From: Streptomyces phaeoluteigriseus
Lineage (GTDB): Bacteria; Actinomycetota; Actinomycetes; Streptomycetales; Streptomycetaceae
DNA: 56,708 nucleotides
Reading direction: 5' to 3'
NCBI RefSeq assembly: GCF_001896135.2
Contig: NZ_MPOH02000019.1
Coordinates: 608,689 to 665,396 of the forward strand
Shown: in pieces, positions 39,652 to 47,747 of the stretch
Layout of the letters: the number at the start of each line of letters is the position of its first letter
Numbering within the stretch: the stretch's first letter is position 1
The notes under the pieces: generated by a model
Database searches by the model: none
Told to the model about the DNA's origin: nothing
What the model saw: only the letters and a program-made list of their open reading frames with translations
Position numbers and translations under genes: made by a program

Positions 39652-40092
39652 TCACGTCTTGGGGACGCTCTTCGCCGCCGTACCGGCGCACAGCAGCCCG
39701 AGGATCAGTGCCAGCGCCCCGATGATGATGTTGTTGACGATGACACCGGCGTCCGGGCTGTCGCCGACAACCCACGGAGCGACGATCATCCAGATGCCGA
39801 GCGCGCACATGGCCCAGCTCAGGCCGTACATACGGGCCGGAGCCGCGGTGAACCCGAGCGCCAGCAGGCCGATCGCTATGCCGACGATCAGGTTGTGCGT
39901 CATGAGCGCGGGCTGGCTGGCGCTGTAGTGGAGTATCCACGGGGATGCGGCGCAGTACAGACCGACCAGGAACACCGGTCCGTCCACGAGCGCCACATCG
40001 CGACCACCGAGCATGCGGTCGTGTCGGGTCCGCATCTCGGAAACATCCGGGTGGGTCGACATGTCGCCCCGGGAGTGCGAGACGTTGGCCAT
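39652..40092 (-). CDS. SPW-repeat membrane protein
   Basis: 146 residues from ATG 40092 with AAGGAGAT upstream. Four membrane helices arranged as two SPW-like repeats: AASPWILHYSASQPALMTHN and IVAPWVVGDSPDAGVIVNN. The first 45 residues are hydrophilic and include DMSTHPDVSEMRTRHDRM. Function of the SPW family is unknown. The 229-base gap upstream is unusually AT rich for this genome (TTATATTTCCTTTATG near 40170, TAGTAAAAAAAGTGAG near 40270) and should hold promoters for both divergent genes. Confidence 0.88.
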   Translation of the reverse strand: MANVSHSRGDMSTHPDVSEMRTRHDRMLGGRDVALVDGPVFLVGLYCAASPWILHYSASQPALMTHNLIVGIAIGLLALGFTAAPARMYGLSWAMCALGIWMIVAPWVVGDSPDAGVIVNNIIIGALALILGLLCAGTAAKSVPKT

Positions 40093-40321
40093 GGCTCATC
40101 TCCTTCGACTTGCAGGTCCGACCGCGTCCGGTGCGGTGAGCGGTGAGAGCCGCGCACGCCCATTCTGCGCTTATATTTCCTTTATGTGTAGAGGCGGGAG
40201 GGTAGCTCCGTGGATGTGCGTCCTGTATTCGGGGAGCATGGACGTATCGCATGGGTGCCTATCTGAATAGTAAAAAAAGTGAGTATGCTGGCGCCGACTC
40301 ATCGACGCAGGGGGGCGGCCC

Positions 40322-41112
40322 ATGTCCAGCACCCGGACCAGCTACGCGCGCTACGTCGCCCTCGGCGACAGCCAGACCGAAGGGCTCGGCGACGGCGACG
40401 ACACGACCGGCCTGCGCGGCTGGGCGGACCGCCTCGCCGAGCGACTCGCCCGCCACGACACCGGATTGCGGTACGCCAACCTCGCCGTCCGCGGACGACT
40501 GGCCGAGCAGGTCCGCACCGAGCAGCTCGCCCCGGCGCTCGCGCTCCGCCCCGACCTGGCCACCGTCGTCGCCGGCGTCAACGACCTGCTGCGTCCCCGC
40601 TTCGACGCCGACGAGGTCGCCGGTCACCTGGAGGCCGCGTTCGCCGCGCTCACGGCACAGGGCGCCCGCGTCGCCACGGTGACCTTCCCCGACGTGGGCC
40701 GCGTCGCCCCCCTCGCCCGGCCCCTCGTCCCGCGCGTCCTCGCCCTCAACGCGCGCATCCGGGAAGCGGCCGGTCGGCACGGTGTCGTCGTCGCCGACAC
40801 CGAGGCGCACCCCGCGGCCACCGACCCGCGCCTGTGGAGCCCGGACCGGCTGCACGCCTCACCGCTCGGCCACGACCGCATCGCCGCCGCCGTGGCCCAC
40901 GCCCTGGCGCTGCCCGGCAGCGACGACACCTGGACCCACCCGCTGCCGCCCCGGACCGGCCCGCCGCCTCCGGATGGCGGGCGGGCGCCGCCGAACTCCG
41001 CTGGGCCGCCACCTTCCTCGGCCCCTGGGCCGTACGGCGGCTGCGCGGCCGTTCCTCCGGCGACGGCCGCACGCCGAAACGCCCCGCGCTGCTGCCCGTG
41101 CGGCAGAACTGA
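40322..41112 (+). CDS. SGNH/GDSL hydrolase, frameshifted near the C-terminus
   Basis: The protein starts MSSTRTSYARYVALGDSQTEG: the GDS nucleophile block, then LAVRGRL, VAGVNDLL (block III) and SPDRLHASPLGHDRI (block V Asp and His). No signal peptide, so a cytoplasmic esterase. Near 40968 one G seems lost; the next frame then reads ASGWRAGAAELRWAATFLGP and stops at 41112, the normal ending for this streptomycete family (LRWAATFLGPWAVRRLRGR). Without that correction the frame would run 2.8 kb through other genes. Confidence 0.87.
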
Positions 41113-41119
41113 CCGGGTC

Positions 41120-42484
41120 TCAGCCGAGCCCGCGCGCCCGCCGGAACCGGGCCAGCCCGTCGGACAGCTCGACCACCGGGTCCGGATAGCCGACCGCGGC
41201 CCGGTCCGGCCCGCGCAGCTTCCACGGCTGGTGCACCGCCGCCCCCTCGATCCCCGCCAGCTCCGGCACCCAGCGCCGCACGTACGCGCCGTCCGGGTCG
41301 AACCGCCTCGCCTGCGCGACCGGGCTGAGGACCCGGTTCGGACGGGTGTCCGTTCCGGTGCCCGCGACCCACTGCCAGTTGAGCTGGTTGTTCGCCACAT
41401 CCCCGTCGACCAGCAGGTCCAGGAAGTGCCGCGCGCCGATCCGCCAGTCGACGTACAGCGACTTGGTGAGGAAACTCGCCGTCAGCAGCCGGCCCCGGTT
41501 GTGCATCCAGCCCTCGTGGCGCAGCTGCCGCATCGCCGCGTCGACGACCGGGTAGCCGGTACGGCCCTCCCGCCACGCCTCGATGTCCTCGCGGGCGGTC
41601 AGCTCGGTGCGCCAGCGGTCGTGCCGGGGCCGGTAGTCGGCGACCGCGGCGTCCGGGCGAGCCGCGAGCACCTGCCGGTGGAACTCGCGCCAGGCGAGCT
41701 GCCGCACGAACGCCTCGGCGCCCGCGCCACCCGCCGTACGGGCCCGCTGCACGACTTCGACGGGGGAGAGCGTGCCGAAGTGCAGGTGGGGGGAGAGCCG
41801 GGAGGTCGCGTCGCCGGCCAGGTCGTCGTGCCGTTCCGCGTAGGCGGAGATCCCGTGGCGCAGCCAGGCCGCCAACCCCGCGCGGCCCGCACGCTCACCG
41901 CCCGCCGCCAGTCCCTCCGACACGCCTCTGTGCACGGGCAGCTGCTCCGAGCCGACACCGTCCGGGACCCGTACCACGCGGGGCGCACCGAGGACGTCCC
42001 GCGACCGCTCCTGCGTCCAGCGCCGGAAGTACGGCGTGAAGACGGCGAAGTGGTCCGACCCTGCCGGGGTCACCGCGCCGGGCGCTACGGATGCCGTCAC
42101 GGCGTCGTGCACGTGCAGGCGTACGCCCTCGACACGCAGGGCGTGCCGCAGCCGCTTCTCGCGTTGCTGGGCGTACGCGCTGACGTCGGCCGCCAGGTGG
42201 ATTTCGTCGGCGCCCGCCTCGGTGGCGACCCGGCACACCTCCTCGACCACGTCCCCCGAACGGACCACGAGCCGCCCGCCCCGCTCGCGCAGCCCCGCGT
42301 CCAGGTCGCGCAGACAGTCGGCGAGGAACGCCAGCCGGTTCGGCGCGGCGAATCCGGCGGCGTCCACGGCCCGGTCGCGCACGAACAGCGGGACCACCTC
42401 GCGGGCCCCCGCCGACGCCGCCCGCAGCGGCGGATGGTCGTGCAGCCGCAGATCGGAGGTGAACAGGACGACCGAGACGTTCAT
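41120..42484 (-). CDS. Cryptochrome/photolyase family protein (likely CPD photolyase)
   Basis: 454 residues, full length. The N-terminal antenna domain starts SVVLFTSDLRLHDHPPLRAA. The FAD domain shows FVRQLAWREFHRQVL, WREGRTGYPVVDAAMRQL, GWMHNRGRLLTASFLTKSLY, WRIGARHFLDLLVDGDVANN and NWQWVAGTGTD, all diagnostic. It repairs UV-induced pyrimidine dimers using light. It lies next to an SDR gene on the same strand; a divergent MarR gene may control both. Confidence 0.93.
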   Translation of the reverse strand: MNVSVVLFTSDLRLHDHPPLRAASAGAREVVPLFVRDRAVDAAGFAAPNRLAFLADCLRDLDAGLRERGGRLVVRSGDVVEEVCRVATEAGADEIHLAADVSAYAQQREKRLRHALRVEGVRLHVHDAVTASVAPGAVTPAGSDHFAVFTPYFRRWTQERSRDVLGAPRVVRVPDGVGSEQLPVHRGVSEGLAAGGERAGRAGLAAWLRHGISAYAERHDDLAGDATSRLSPHLHFGTLSPVEVVQRARTAGGAGAEAFVRQLAWREFHRQVLAARPDAAVADYRPRHDRWRTELTAREDIEAWREGRTGYPVVDAAMRQLRHEGWMHNRGRLLTASFLTKSLYVDWRIGARHFLDLLVDGDVANNQLNWQWVAGTGTDTRPNRVLSPVAQARRFDPDGAYVRRWVPELAGIEGAAVHQPWKLRGPDRAAVGYPDPVVELSDGLARFRRARGLG

Positions 42485-42553
42485 GACGCGACTCCGGTTG
42501 GGGTGAGCGGGACACCGGGCGCCGGCGAGGCGAGGCTCCCGGCGGATGAGCGA

Positions 42554-44074
42554 TCAGGCACCGGGCGCCGCCGTGTGCGCCTGGGCGGCCGCGGTACGGG
42601 CGATGTTGCGGGCCATGCCGCCGAACACGACCGCATGGAACGGGGAGACGCTCCACCAGTAGGCCTGGCCGAGCAGCCCGTGCGGATGGAACAGGGCGCG
42701 CTGGCGATAGCGGGTACGGCCCGCCTCGTCCGTCTCCGCGAACATCTCCAGCCAGGCCAGCCCCGGCAACCGCATCTCGGCGCGCAACCGGAGCAGATGC
42801 CCGGGTTCGATCTCCTCGACCCGCCAGAAGTCGAGCGAGTCGCCGACCCGCAGGCGTGCCGAGTCCCGCCGTCCCCGGCGCAGCCCCACCCCGCCGACCA
42901 ACCGGTCCAGCCAACCGCGCACCGCCCAGGCCAGCGGGAACGAGTACCAGCCGTTGTCGCCGCCGATGCCCTCGATCACCCGCCACAGGGCCTCCCGGGA
43001 AGCGTCCACGGTCAACTCCCGGCGGTCGGTGTACAGGCTGCCGCCCGCCCAGTCGGGATCCGTCGGCAGCGGATCGCTGGGAGCGCCGGGAAGGGAGGCG
43101 GAGGACCACCGGGTGAGGACCCGCGCGTCACGGACACGGGACAGCGCGAGCCGTACCGCCTCGTCGAAGCCCAGCGGATGGCCGGGCGGGTCCGGCACGT
43201 ACCGGGCGATGTCGTGCTCCCGGCACACCACCTCGTGCCGGAGCGACTCGGTGAGCGGCCGTGCGATGGAGGCGGGCACGGGCGTCACGAGGCCCACCCA
43301 GTGGCTGGAAAGACCGGGGGTGAGCACCGGCACCGGGAGGATGATCCGACGGGGAAGACCCGCGACGGCGGCGTAGCGGAGCATCATGTCGCGGTACGTC
43401 AGTACCTCCGGCCCGCCGATGTCGAAGTGCCGTCTGACCTCCTCGGGCATACGGGCACTGCCGACCAGGGCGCGCAGCACGTCCCGGACGGCGACGGGCT
43501 GGATCCGGGTGTGTACCCAGCTCGGCGTGACCATGACGGGCAGGCGTTCGGTGAGGTAGCGCAGCATCTCGAAGGAGGCCGAGCCGGAGCCGATGACCAC
43601 GGCCGCCCGCAGCACCGTGGCCGGCACACCGGAGGCCAGCAGGATGCGACCCACCTCGGCACGCGAGCGCAGGTGCGGCGACAGCTCCCGCTCGGGGACA
43701 CCGGACGGGGTGAGTCCCCCGAGGTAGACGATGCGGCGTACCCCGGCGGCCCGGGCCCGCTCCCCGAAGATCCGTGCCGCCCGCCGGTCGGTCTCCTCGA
43801 AGTCCGGGCCCGTGCCCAGCGCGTGCACCAGGTAGTAGGCGACGTCGATGCCCCGCATCGCCTCCGCGACCGAGGCGCCGTCCGTGACGTCCCCGCGCAC
43901 CACCTCGGCCTCCCCGGCCCAGGGATGGTCGCGCAGCCGCTCCGGTGAACGGGCCAGGCAGCGCACCCGGTGGCCCGCGGCCAGCAGCTCCGGGACGAGC
44001 CGGCCGCCGATGTACCCCGTGGCGCCGGTGACCAGGCAGCGGAGCGCTTCCGGGCCGTGGCTGTGTGCGGTCAT
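42554..44074 (-). CDS. SDR-type NAD(P)-binding protein with C-terminal DUF2867 domain
   Basis: About 506 residues from ATG 44074. The Rossmann loop is LVTGATGYIGGRLVPELL, followed by the atypical-SDR features DVAYYLVHALG and RIVYLGGLTPSG. The C-terminal third (LWRVIEGIGGDNGWYSFPLAW, FWRVEEIEPGHLLRLRAEM, YRQRALFHPHGLLGQAYWW) matches DUF2867. Proteins of this build often neighbour photolyase and carotenoid genes in streptomycetes; the reaction is unknown. Divergent from the MarR gene with 123 bases between. Confidence 0.9.
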   Translation of the reverse strand: MTAHSHGPEALRCLVTGATGYIGGRLVPELLAAGHRVRCLARSPERLRDHPWAGEAEVVRGDVTDGASVAEAMRGIDVAYYLVHALGTGPDFEETDRRAARIFGERARAAGVRRIVYLGGLTPSGVPERELSPHLRSRAEVGRILLASGVPATVLRAAVVIGSGSASFEMLRYLTERLPVMVTPSWVHTRIQPVAVRDVLRALVGSARMPEEVRRHFDIGGPEVLTYRDMMLRYAAVAGLPRRIILPVPVLTPGLSSHWVGLVTPVPASIARPLTESLRHEVVCREHDIARYVPDPPGHPLGFDEAVRLALSRVRDARVLTRWSSASLPGAPSDPLPTDPDWAGGSLYTDRRELTVDASREALWRVIEGIGGDNGWYSFPLAWAVRGWLDRLVGGVGLRRGRRDSARLRVGDSLDFWRVEEIEPGHLLRLRAEMRLPGLAWLEMFAETDEAGRTRYRQRALFHPHGLLGQAYWWSVSPFHAVVFGGMARNIARTAAAQAHTAAPGA

Positions 44075-44160
44075 GAGTCTGGTCCTCCGTGTCGGCGGTC
44101 CTCTGACTATGGCTTCCGCGCGGAGGCGGTCGGCGGAGGCGGCGACGGTGTGTGGGCGCA

Positions 44161-44174
44161 CGATCGGGTGATCG
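44161..44174. promoter_or_regulatory. Inverted repeat in the SDR/MarR divergent promoter
   Basis: CGATC-GGGT-GATCG. It lies 11 bases before a possible MarR -10 element, TACGCT (44186-44191), and could be the MarR site, though the arms are only 5 bp. Confidence 0.35.
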
Positions 44175-44197
44175 CGGGGAGCGGCTACGCTGACCGC

Positions 44198-44704
44198 GTG
44201 GCCACAGGGAACGACCGGACGCAGCACGAGCGCGGTGGAGACGCCGACGCGGCCTCGCCACCGACCGACCTGTACGCCTTCGCCGTCCGGCTGCGCCGGA
44301 TGAACGGCGAGATCAACCGACTGGTGCACGGGTTCGCGGGCGAGCACGGACTGCACGCGACGGACGTCCAGGCTCTCGCGGCGATCCTGGACGCCGAGGA
44401 GCCCATGACCCCCAAGCGGCTGCGCGAGCACCTCGGACTCACCTCCGGTGCCGTCACCGCCTGCGTCGACCGGCTGGAGCGCGCCGGCCACGTGCGGCGG
44501 GTCCGGGAGAGCTCCGACCGCAGGGTCGTCCACCTGCACTACGTGTCCGACGCCCGGGCCGCCGCGCGCACCTACTTCCGGCCCCTGGCCGAGGCCACCA
44601 GGGCGGCCCGGTCCCGGTTCACCGAGGACGAACTGTCGGTGGCGCTGCGCTTCCTCACGGCGATGAACGAGGAACTGTCGGAGATCACTCCCGCGGACCG
44701 CTGA
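44198..44704 (+). CDS. MarR-family transcriptional regulator
   Basis: 168 residues from GTG 44198, which follows TACGCT by 6 bases, suggesting a leaderless transcript; no good ribosome site is seen. The winged helix spans LHATDVQALAAILDAEEPMT, LREHLGLTSGAVTACVDRLE and GHVRRVRESSDRRVVHLHYV. Likely controls the divergent SDR-photolyase genes and perhaps the transporter remnant downstream. Confidence 0.9.
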   Translation: MATGNDRTQHERGGDADAASPPTDLYAFAVRLRRMNGEINRLVHGFAGEHGLHATDVQALAAILDAEEPMTPKRLREHLGLTSGAVTACVDRLERAGHVRRVRESSDRRVVHLHYVSDARAAARTYFRPLAEATRAARSRFTEDELSVALRFLTAMNEELSEITPADR

Positions 44705-44712
44705 CAGGCGGC

Positions 44713-44987
44713 ATGATCCCGGAGCCGACGTCCTGGGACACCGTGCGGCCGGCGTTGCGCGGGCAACCGGGCGCCGGGGCCCCGCCGGGCCATCGGCATC
44801 GGCGCCGCCGTCGTGGGCGCGCCGACCTTCCCCCACGCCGTCCCGGTTCCTCCCGATCGCACCGCTCGACACCCTGGTGGTGCGTTCGCCGCTGGTTCCC
44901 GCCCTGGTCCGGGGTGTCGGCGCACGCCCCTGGTGGCCGGGTCGGCTCGACCGCGGCCGACCGGGTGTCACCCAGGTGGATGCGTAG
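44713..44987 (+). pseudogene. Decayed C-terminus of an MMPL-family transporter
   Basis: From 44862 the frame reads PLDTLVVRSPLVPALVRGVG, then RPWWPGRLDRG, ending at TAG 44985-44987. LDTLxVRxxLVPAL followed by a WWPGRL pair is the typical last membrane helix and tail of MMPL/RND exporters. The remaining 150 bases upstream (to the MarR stop) show no matching membrane segments, so only a fragment is left. A MarR gene followed by an MMPL exporter is a common drug-efflux pair, which fits loss of the exporter here. Confidence 0.55.
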
Positions 44988-45062
44988 TGAACATGGTTGC
45001 GTCGACAATGGGCAGGCGTAGGACACGGACCTGTTCGTACGAGTCAGGAGGTGTCTGCCGCT

Positions 45063-45233
45063 ATGGGCGCGAAGGTGTTGGAGCGTTTTGCCGCGGGAGC
45101 TCCGCGAGGATCGTTGCCCGCGGAGGAGTACGCGGCTCGGCGGCGGGCCGAGGGGGAGCCCGCGACCGTGGTGATGGACCTGAAGTCGGACGCCTTCCTC
45201 GTGGTGGTCCCGGCGGCGGCGGAGGAGGACTGA
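45063..45233 (+). CDS. Small conserved-looking protein
   Basis: 56 residues from ATG 45063, ten bases after a strong AGGAGGTG. It begins MGAKVLERFAAGAPRG, has LPAEEYAARRRAEGEP, and ends with a predicted beta pair TVVMDLKSDAFLVVVPAAAEED. I recall similar unnamed small proteins in streptomycetes. No membrane segment or known motif. Convergent with the LysR gene (7 bases between stops). Confidence 0.65.
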   Translation: MGAKVLERFAAGAPRGSLPAEEYAARRRAEGEPATVVMDLKSDAFLVVVPAAAEED

Positions 45234-45240
45234 CGCCGCG

Positions 45241-46173
45241 TCAGGCTCCGGGGGCGTGCGGTCGGCCGTCGGCCGTGACCAGCGTCCGCGCCGTCCGCAC
45301 GAACACCTCGTGCAGCTCCCGCGCCGCCTGAGGCACCGAGTCCGCGCGCCGCCGTCGCAGCATCAGCAGCACCCGCGTCGCGTCCCCGTCGATCGGCCGG
45401 TGGGTGATCGCGCCGCACCGCTCCAGGGGATCCCCGGCCACGCTGAAGTCGGGCAGGACCGTCGCCCCCAGCCCCTCGGCGACCATCAGCTTGCCCATCT
45501 CCGCGCCGTCGGTGGAGTACGCGAACGCGGGGCCGTGCCCGCCGAGGAGCCGGTGCACATAGCGGTGCATCACATAGCCGGACCGCATCCCGATCAGCGG
45601 CACGCCGATCAGGTCCTGGACCGTCACCGACCGCAGCGAGGCCGGCGGGCTGTCGGGGCGTACGCACACCACCGGCCGCCCGCGCAGCAGCTCGGTGGAC
45701 TGGAACTCGGCCGGCATGTCGTCGCCCTCCAGATGGTTGACCAGCCCCAGGTCGAATCCGCCCTCCAGCAGCGTCCGGTGGATGTCCGTCTGCTGGGCGG
45801 CCACCACCTCCACCTGGGTCACCGGATGCGTCGCACGGAACTCCCGCACGGCCGGGACGAGCAGCGCCGCGGTCGCCGCGTTCACCGTGCCCACCCGCAC
45901 CATGCGGCTGATCCGGTGCTGCTCGCCCGCCGCCGCGCGCAACCGGTCCACCGCGTCCAGCACCCCGATGATGTGGGGCAGCAGTTCACGGCCCGAGGCG
46001 CTCATCGTCGCCCCCGACCGCTTGCGTTCCAGCAGGTCCACCCCCAGCTCGCGCTCCAGATTGCGCACCGTCTCGCTCAGCGCCGGCTGGGAGAGCCGCA
46101 GTTCCTCGGCGGCGCGGCGCAGCGAACCGAGCCGGGTGACCGCAGCGATGTATTCCAGCTGTTCCGTCCGCAC
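45241..46173 (-). CDS. LysR-family regulator of the organosulfur locus
   Basis: From GTG 46173 the protein starts MRTEQLEYIAAVTRLGSLRR, with the LysR helix-turn-helix ELRLSQPALSETVRNLEREL. The C-terminal periplasmic-binding-like effector domain includes VRVGTVNAATAALLVPAV and GFDLGLVNHLEGDD. Start codons at 46194 and 46224 are possible but the LysR domain begins at the chosen one. It is divergent from the leader-peptide/sfnG unit and most likely controls it in response to sulfur status (inference). Confidence 0.85.
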   Translation of the reverse strand: MRTEQLEYIAAVTRLGSLRRAAEELRLSQPALSETVRNLERELGVDLLERKRSGATMSASGRELLPHIIGVLDAVDRLRAAAGEQHRISRMVRVGTVNAATAALLVPAVREFRATHPVTQVEVVAAQQTDIHRTLLEGGFDLGLVNHLEGDDMPAEFQSTELLRGRPVVCVRPDSPPASLRSVTVQDLIGVPLIGMRSGYVMHRYVHRLLGGHGPAFAYSTDGAEMGKLMVAEGLGATVLPDFSVAGDPLERCGAITHRPIDGDATRVLLMLRRRRADSVPQAARELHEVFVRTARTLVTADGRPHAPGA

Positions 46174-46273
46174 CCCGGAAGGATGCGGGCGCATTCCCGG
46201 CCGGTTCAAGGGTTTCCCTGTCACGCCTTCGTGAAATTCAATGGTCCGCGATACGAGAACGGTCGGGTTCTCC

Positions 46274-46303
46274 TTGACTGCCGAGACCGGCGGCTGCCAC
46301 GAT
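46274..46303 (+). promoter_or_regulatory. Promoter of the sulfur leader peptide
   Basis: TTGACT (46274-46279), 18 bases, CACGAT (46298-46303). The ATG at 46311 lies seven bases later, so the peptide is probably read from a leaderless transcript. Confidence 0.55.
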
Positions 46304-46310
46304 CGACGGC

Positions 46311-46394
46311 ATGAAGATGCGACTGGACCTCACGCGGCGACGCCATGTCGACCTCGCGCGCGTCTCCAGCGCCTCCTGTCGCGCCGCGGCCTGA
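46311..46394 (+). CDS. Short Cys-containing leader peptide of sulfur genes
   Basis: 27 codons from ATG 46311 (or 25 from ATG 46317). The peptide contains LTRRRHVDLARVSSASCRAA. The RRHVDL-RV-S--CR pattern is that of the small putative leader peptides found upstream of sulfur-assimilation and sulfonate genes in actinobacteria. It ends 161 bases before sfnG. The Cys near the end may let cysteine supply influence expression of the genes downstream (inference). Confidence 0.75.
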   Translation: MKMRLDLTRRRHVDLARVSSASCRAAA

Positions 46395-46482
46395 TTCCCT
46401 CCCGAACCGCCGCCGCCTCCCTCTCCCACCGCGCCACCTGCCCCGACCGCAGTCTGCGCCGTGTGTCTTTGCAGCACCGCCT

Positions 46483-46516
46483 GAATTCACCACGCTTCAC
46501 CGCCCTGTGTGAATTC
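46483..46516. promoter_or_regulatory. Inverted repeat between leader peptide and sfnG
   Basis: GAATTCAC (46483-46490), 18 bases, GTGAATTC (46509-46516), a perfect 8-bp dyad in an otherwise very GC-rich gap. It lies 40 bases before the sfnG start. It could be an attenuator stem or a regulator site. Confidence 0.5.
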
Positions 46517-46555
46517 GGCGTGCCCGAAAAAGAAATCGCGCACCAGGAGTTCCGC

Positions 46556-47701
46556 ATGTCCGCAGCGCCCGTGAAATTCGCCTACTGGGTCCCCAACGTC
46601 AGCGGAGGGCTCGTCACCAGCAAGATCGAACAGCGCACCGACTGGGGATACGACTACAACCGCGAACTCGCCGTCCTCGCCGAGAACAACGGCTTCGAGT
46701 ACGCGCTCAGCCAAGTCCGCTACATGGCCAGTTACGGCGCCGAGTACCAGCACGAGTCGACCAGCTTCAGCCTCGCCCTGCTGCTCGCCACCCAACGGCT
46801 GAAGGTCATCGCCGCCGTCCACCCGGGGCTGTGGCACCCCGGCGTCCTCGCCAAGCTGGGCGCCACCGCCGACCACCTCTCGGGCGGCCGCTTCGCGGTC
46901 AACGTCGTCTCGGGCTGGTTCAAGGGCGAGTTCACCGCCCTCGGCGAGCCCTGGCTGGAACACGACGAACGGTACCGCCGCTCCGAGGAGTTCATCCGCG
47001 CCCTGCGCCAGATCTGGACCGAGGACCACACCGAACTCGCCGGCGACTTCTACCGGTTGCGCGATTTCTCCCTCAAGCCCAAGCCCCTGAACACGCCCGA
47101 GCGCCCCCACCCGGAGATCTTCCAGGGCGGCAACTCCACCGCCGCCCGCGCCATGGCCGGCCGGGTCTCCGACTGGTACTTCTCCAACGGCAAGGACTTC
47201 GACGGGGTGACCGAGCAGATCGCCGACGTCAGCCGCTCGGCCGCCGCGGTGGGCCGCAGGGCACCGAAGTTCGGCCTCAACGGCTTCCTCATCGCCCGCG
47301 ACACCGAGGCCGAGGCCCGCGACACCCTCCGCGAGATCGTCGCCAAGGCCGACAGCGAGGCCGTCGAGGGGTTCGGCGCCGCCGTCAAACAGGCCGGGCA
47401 GTCCACCGCCGACGGCAAGGGCATGTGGCAGGACTCCTCCTTCGAGGACCTGGTCCAGTACAACGACGGCTTTCGTACCGGCCTGATCGGCACCCCCGAG
47501 CAGATCGCCGAACGCATCGTCGCCTACCGCCGACTCGGCGTCGACCTGCTGCTCCTCGGCTTCCTGCACTACCACGAGGAGGTCGAGTACTTCGGCAAGC
47601 GCGTGCTGCCCCTCGTACGCGAACTGGAGGCCGGGCTCCCGGACGCCGAATCCGAATCCCGATCCGCATCCGACGCCGAGTCCGCGCCCGCCCACGCCTG
47701 A
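46556..47701 (+). CDS. sfnG: FMNH2-dependent dimethyl sulfone monooxygenase SfnG
   Basis: 381 residues from ATG 46556, with CAGGAG upstream. It opens VKFAYWVPNVSGGLVTSKIE, continues with TDWGYDYNRELAVLAE, VNVVSGWFKGEFTALGE, LEHDERYRRSEEFIRAL and GGNSTAARAMAGRVSDWYF, closely following SfnG of Pseudomonas as I know it. SfnG converts dimethyl sulfone to methanesulfinate with reduced flavin, allowing use of dimethyl sulfide derivatives as sulfur source. The C-terminal tail has a low-complexity ESESRSASDAESA run. First of five co-oriented genes. Confidence 0.9.
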   Translation: MSAAPVKFAYWVPNVSGGLVTSKIEQRTDWGYDYNRELAVLAENNGFEYALSQVRYMASYGAEYQHESTSFSLALLLATQRLKVIAAVHPGLWHPGVLAKLGATADHLSGGRFAVNVVSGWFKGEFTALGEPWLEHDERYRRSEEFIRALRQIWTEDHTELAGDFYRLRDFSLKPKPLNTPERPHPEIFQGGNSTAARAMAGRVSDWYFSNGKDFDGVTEQIADVSRSAAAVGRRAPKFGLNGFLIARDTEAEARDTLREIVAKADSEAVEGFGAAVKQAGQSTADGKGMWQDSSFEDLVQYNDGFRTGLIGTPEQIAERIVAYRRLGVDLLLLGFLHYHEEVEYFGKRVLPLVRELEAGLPDAESESRSASDAESAPAHA

Positions 47702-47747
47702 TCACTTCCACGCGTACCGCACCGCACTGCGAAAGAGGTCACCGAAC

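Noticed and set aside
41113..43948. Plus-strand extension of the GDSL open frame through the photolyase and SDR genes
   Set aside because: Results from a lost base near 40968; the other two genes on the minus strand have complete families' motifs.
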